In this document: positions 5,906-7,140 of the stretch, in pieces | How positions within the stretch are numbered: the stretch's first letter is position 1 | How the letters are laid out: every line of letters begins with the position of its first letter | Assembly (NCBI GenBank): GCA_020024075.1 | Contig: JAHHUJ010000106.1 | Span: forward strand, 1-7,140 | DNA length: 7,140 nt | Direction: 5' to 3' | From: Psychrobacter sp. | GTDB taxonomy: Bacteria; Pseudomonadota; Gammaproteobacteria; Pseudomonadales; Moraxellaceae | Translations under genes and position numbers: made by a program | Notes under the pieces: model-generated | Databases searched by the model: none | Told to the model about the DNA's origin: nothing | What the model saw: the letters and a program-made list of their open reading frames with translations, nothing else

Positions 5906-6433
5906 ATGATTACCCATGTACCTGATGTAACTTTTAAAACTCGTGTTCGTGACGAATCTATCGGTGGCGAAAACCCATTTAAATGGTATGACCTAACTAC
6001 AGACGAATTATTTGCTAATAAAAAAGTGGTTGTATTCTCACTACCTGGTGCTTTCACACCAACTTGTTCTACTAGCCATCTACCTCGCTATGAAGAGCTA
6101 TACGATGAGTTTAAAGCGTTGGGTGTAGATGAAGTGGTTTGTATATCAGTAAACGATGCTTTCGTTATGTATCAGTGGGGCTTAAAGCAAGGCCGTAAAA
6201 AAGTGTTTTTACTTCCTGATGGTAACGGTGAGTTCACTCGCAAAATGGGTATGCTTGTTGAAAAAGAAAACCTTGGCTTTGGTATGCGTTCATGGCGTTA
6301 TTCAATGCTGGTTGAAAACAAAGAAATCAAAAAAATGTTTATCGAACCAGGCTTTGAAGACAACTGCCCAACTGACCCATTTGAAGTATCAGATGCAGAT
6401 ACTATGTTAGAGTACTTAAAAAATAATGCTTAA
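5906..6433 (+). CDS. Peroxiredoxin, Prx5 subfamily (AhpC/TSA-redoxin superfamily)
   Basis: A 175-residue thiol peroxidase of the cytosol that reduces hydrogen peroxide or organic hydroperoxides. The active-site motif PGAFTPTC spans residues 47-54 with the peroxidatic Cys54 and Thr51. The catalytic Arg is in GMRSWRYSM (126-134; Arg131 is the best candidate). SVNDAFVM, LPDGNGEFTRKMGM and EPGFEDNCPTDPFEVSDADT are typical of the Prx5 group. Other Cys are at 79 and 154. The glutaredoxin domain fused to some relatives (as in Haemophilus) is absent, so a separate reductant such as glutathione/glutaredoxin is inferred. A TTG at 5894 is in frame but lies within the ribosome-binding region; ATG 5906 with GGAGA (5896-5900) five bases before is clearly right. 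The gene appears to be transcribed alone, ending at the terminator at 6499-6539. Confidence 0.95.
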   Translation: MITHVPDVTFKTRVRDESIGGENPFKWYDLTTDELFANKKVVVFSLPGAFTPTCSTSHLPRYEELYDEFKALGVDEVVCISVNDAFVMYQWGLKQGRKKVFLLPDGNGEFTRKMGMLVEKENLGFGMRSWRYSMLVENKEIKKMFIEPGFEDNCPTDPFEVSDADTMLEYLKNNA

Positions 6434-6448
6434 TTGATTCGTGCAATC

Positions 6449-6477
6449 TGACTCTTGATGGATACCATCAGCAGTCG
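6449..6477 (+). other. 3' UTR hairpin of the peroxiredoxin transcript
   Basis: TGATGG (6456-6461) and CCATCA (6465-6470) pair around ATA. The stem extends through a T·G pair and a C·C mismatch to GACT (6450-6453) with AGTC (6473-6476). No T-run follows, so this is not a terminator. It might protect the 3' end or belong to a 3' UTR-derived small RNA. Confidence 0.55.
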
Positions 6478-6498
6478 ATGCCTGTATAGATATTAGTG

Positions 6499-6539
6499 AA
6501 CTGTGTAGTCCTTAAGCTTGAGGGCTACGCAGTTTTTTT
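6499..6539 (+). terminator. Rho-independent terminator after the peroxiredoxin gene
   Basis: CTGTGTAGTCC (6501-6511) pairs with GGGCTACGCAG (6522-6532) over 11 positions with two G·U pairs, and the stem can extend by A-T pairs at its base. Seven T residues follow (6533-6539). This is the clearest terminator in the window and isolates the peroxiredoxin gene from the small membrane protein gene. Confidence 0.9.
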
Positions 6540-6615
6540 ATATCTTTTTATAAATGTTCTTTGGATGAGCTGGTAGTAAATCGATTCAAATCAGAGCTGA
6601 AAAGGAAAATAATAT

Positions 6616-6891
6616 ATGGCCTCATTCATAATTATGGCCTGTACTGTAGTTATTATATTTTGGAAAATTAAAGGTCATCCTTATTTAACTGCTGTTATGA
6701 AATGTTTTATATTCGTACTAGCTATACTGCTAAGTGGGATAGCCTCAGATCAATACCACAATTTGACCTTAGAGGTTCTAAAAAGAAATTTGATGTTTCT
6801 CTTACTAATATTTTTAGTATTGGTGGCTATTGTATTGTTTAGTGTTAAGGTCCGGCAGATTATAAAAGAAGATTTAAAAAATCCTAAATAG
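6616..6891 (+). CDS. Small membrane protein, 91 residues, unrecognised
   Basis: I do not recognise a family. The protein has three hydrophobic segments at about residues 2-17, 26-43 and 57-77, then a charged tail (KVRQIIKEDLKNPK, 78-91). By the positive-inside rule the tail and the KIKGH loop after the first segment would lie in the cytoplasm, though three spans cannot satisfy both fully. ATG 6616 follows AAAGGA (6601-6606) at nine bases, a good ribosome binding site that supports a real gene. It is AT-rich in the manner of the surrounding spacer. It stands between the peroxiredoxin terminator and the flavin reductase gene with no close partner, and no clear promoter is visible. No function can be assigned. 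Confidence 0.65.
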   Translation: MASFIIMACTVVIIFWKIKGHPYLTAVMKCFIFVLAILLSGIASDQYHNLTLEVLKRNLMFLLLIFLVLVAIVLFSVKVRQIIKEDLKNPK

Positions 6892-7003
6892 TAAGCAGTG
6901 AAATTGGAGTTGCGATATGTCCAGTACAAAAGCCTCACGATTGATTAGCTAAATAGCTTTTAACAGTCACGACATAAATTCTATTATTATCCTAAACGCA
7001 TAT

Positions 7004-7037
7004 TATAATAACTAGTGATATCATACTGATATTTCAC
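7004..7037 (+). promoter_or_regulatory. TATAAT box and operator-like inverted repeat before the last gene
   Basis: TATAAT at 7004-7009 is a perfect -10 box, but no good -35 lies 16-18 bases before it. Just downstream, ATATCA (7018-7023) and TGATAT (7027-7032) are perfect inverted repeats around TAC. The arms extend to GTGA (7015-7018) and TTCAC (7033-7037) with a two-base slip. A repressor bound here would cover the transcription start. Confidence 0.4.
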
Positions 7038-7092
7038 ACTTAATTGATAAAAATAAAACTAATAACCAGCTTAATATTGGAGAGGCGACATC

Positions 7093-7140
7093 GTGACTAA
7101 CGTTCAACCTTTAAAAATAGCCCTCATCATTGGTAGCCTT
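7093..7140 (+). CDS. Probable NAD(P)H-dependent FMN reductase, N-terminal fragment (continues past window)
   Basis: Only 16 codons are present, starting at GTG 7093: VTNVQPLKIALIIGSL when read literally (Met in the protein). A beta strand of the KIALIIGSL form directly followed by the phosphate-binding loop is typical of the N terminus of flavodoxin-like NAD(P)H-dependent FMN reductases (SsuE/ChrR/ArsH group). GAGG (7082-7085), within GGAGAGG (7079-7085), gives a good ribosome binding site seven bases before the GTG. The call depends on a very short fragment, so other flavodoxin-fold proteins remain possible. Confidence 0.55.
   Translation, partial: MTNVQPLKIALIIGSL

Overview
The window looks like chromosomal DNA of a gammaproteobacterium of the Moraxellaceae, most probably Psychrobacter or a close relative. 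The basis is moderate GC in the genes, very AT-rich spacers, and the character of the peroxiredoxin, bestrophin-like and DUF347-type proteins. This is an impression from reading protein sequences; no search was run. There is no rRNA, tRNA, CRISPR array, insertion sequence or phage gene.

Bases 1-3326 carry a rightward series: the 3' end of a VIT1/CCC1-family metal transporter, a ChrR-like double cupin protein, the ribosome-rescue hydrolase arfB, an unrecognised 206-residue protein, and a bestrophin-family membrane channel. The gaps from the cupin gene onward are 36, 72 and 112 bases, so co-transcription is possible, although bestrophin has its own good ribosome binding site and a longer leader. 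Two leftward genes follow: an eight-segment DUF347-repeat membrane protein (3398-4210), and an unrecognised soluble protein of about 247 residues (4623-5366). A 412-base spacer lies between them.

The leftward unknown gene and the rightward peroxiredoxin gene (5906-6433) diverge from a spacer of about 540 bases that is the richest non-coding part of the window. It holds three 22-bp direct repeats, a nearby near-complementary box with a hairpin, a promoter with a perfect -10 TATAAT, an 11-bp inverted repeat, overlapping GGATTTA/TAAATCC hairpins, and then a second promoter and palindrome close to the peroxiredoxin start. The peroxiredoxin transcript ends in a 3' UTR hairpin followed by a strong intrinsic terminator.

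The right end has a 91-residue small membrane protein and the first 16 codons of a probable NAD(P)H-dependent FMN reductase, preceded by a TATAAT box and an operator-like inverted repeat.

The genes do not form one obvious pathway. Redox and metal or ion handling recurs (VIT transporter, ChrR-type cupin, peroxiredoxin, flavin reductase start), which is suggestive only. I see no convincing new multi-gene system. The most interesting candidates are the regulatory spacer at 5367-5905 and the two unrecognised proteins.
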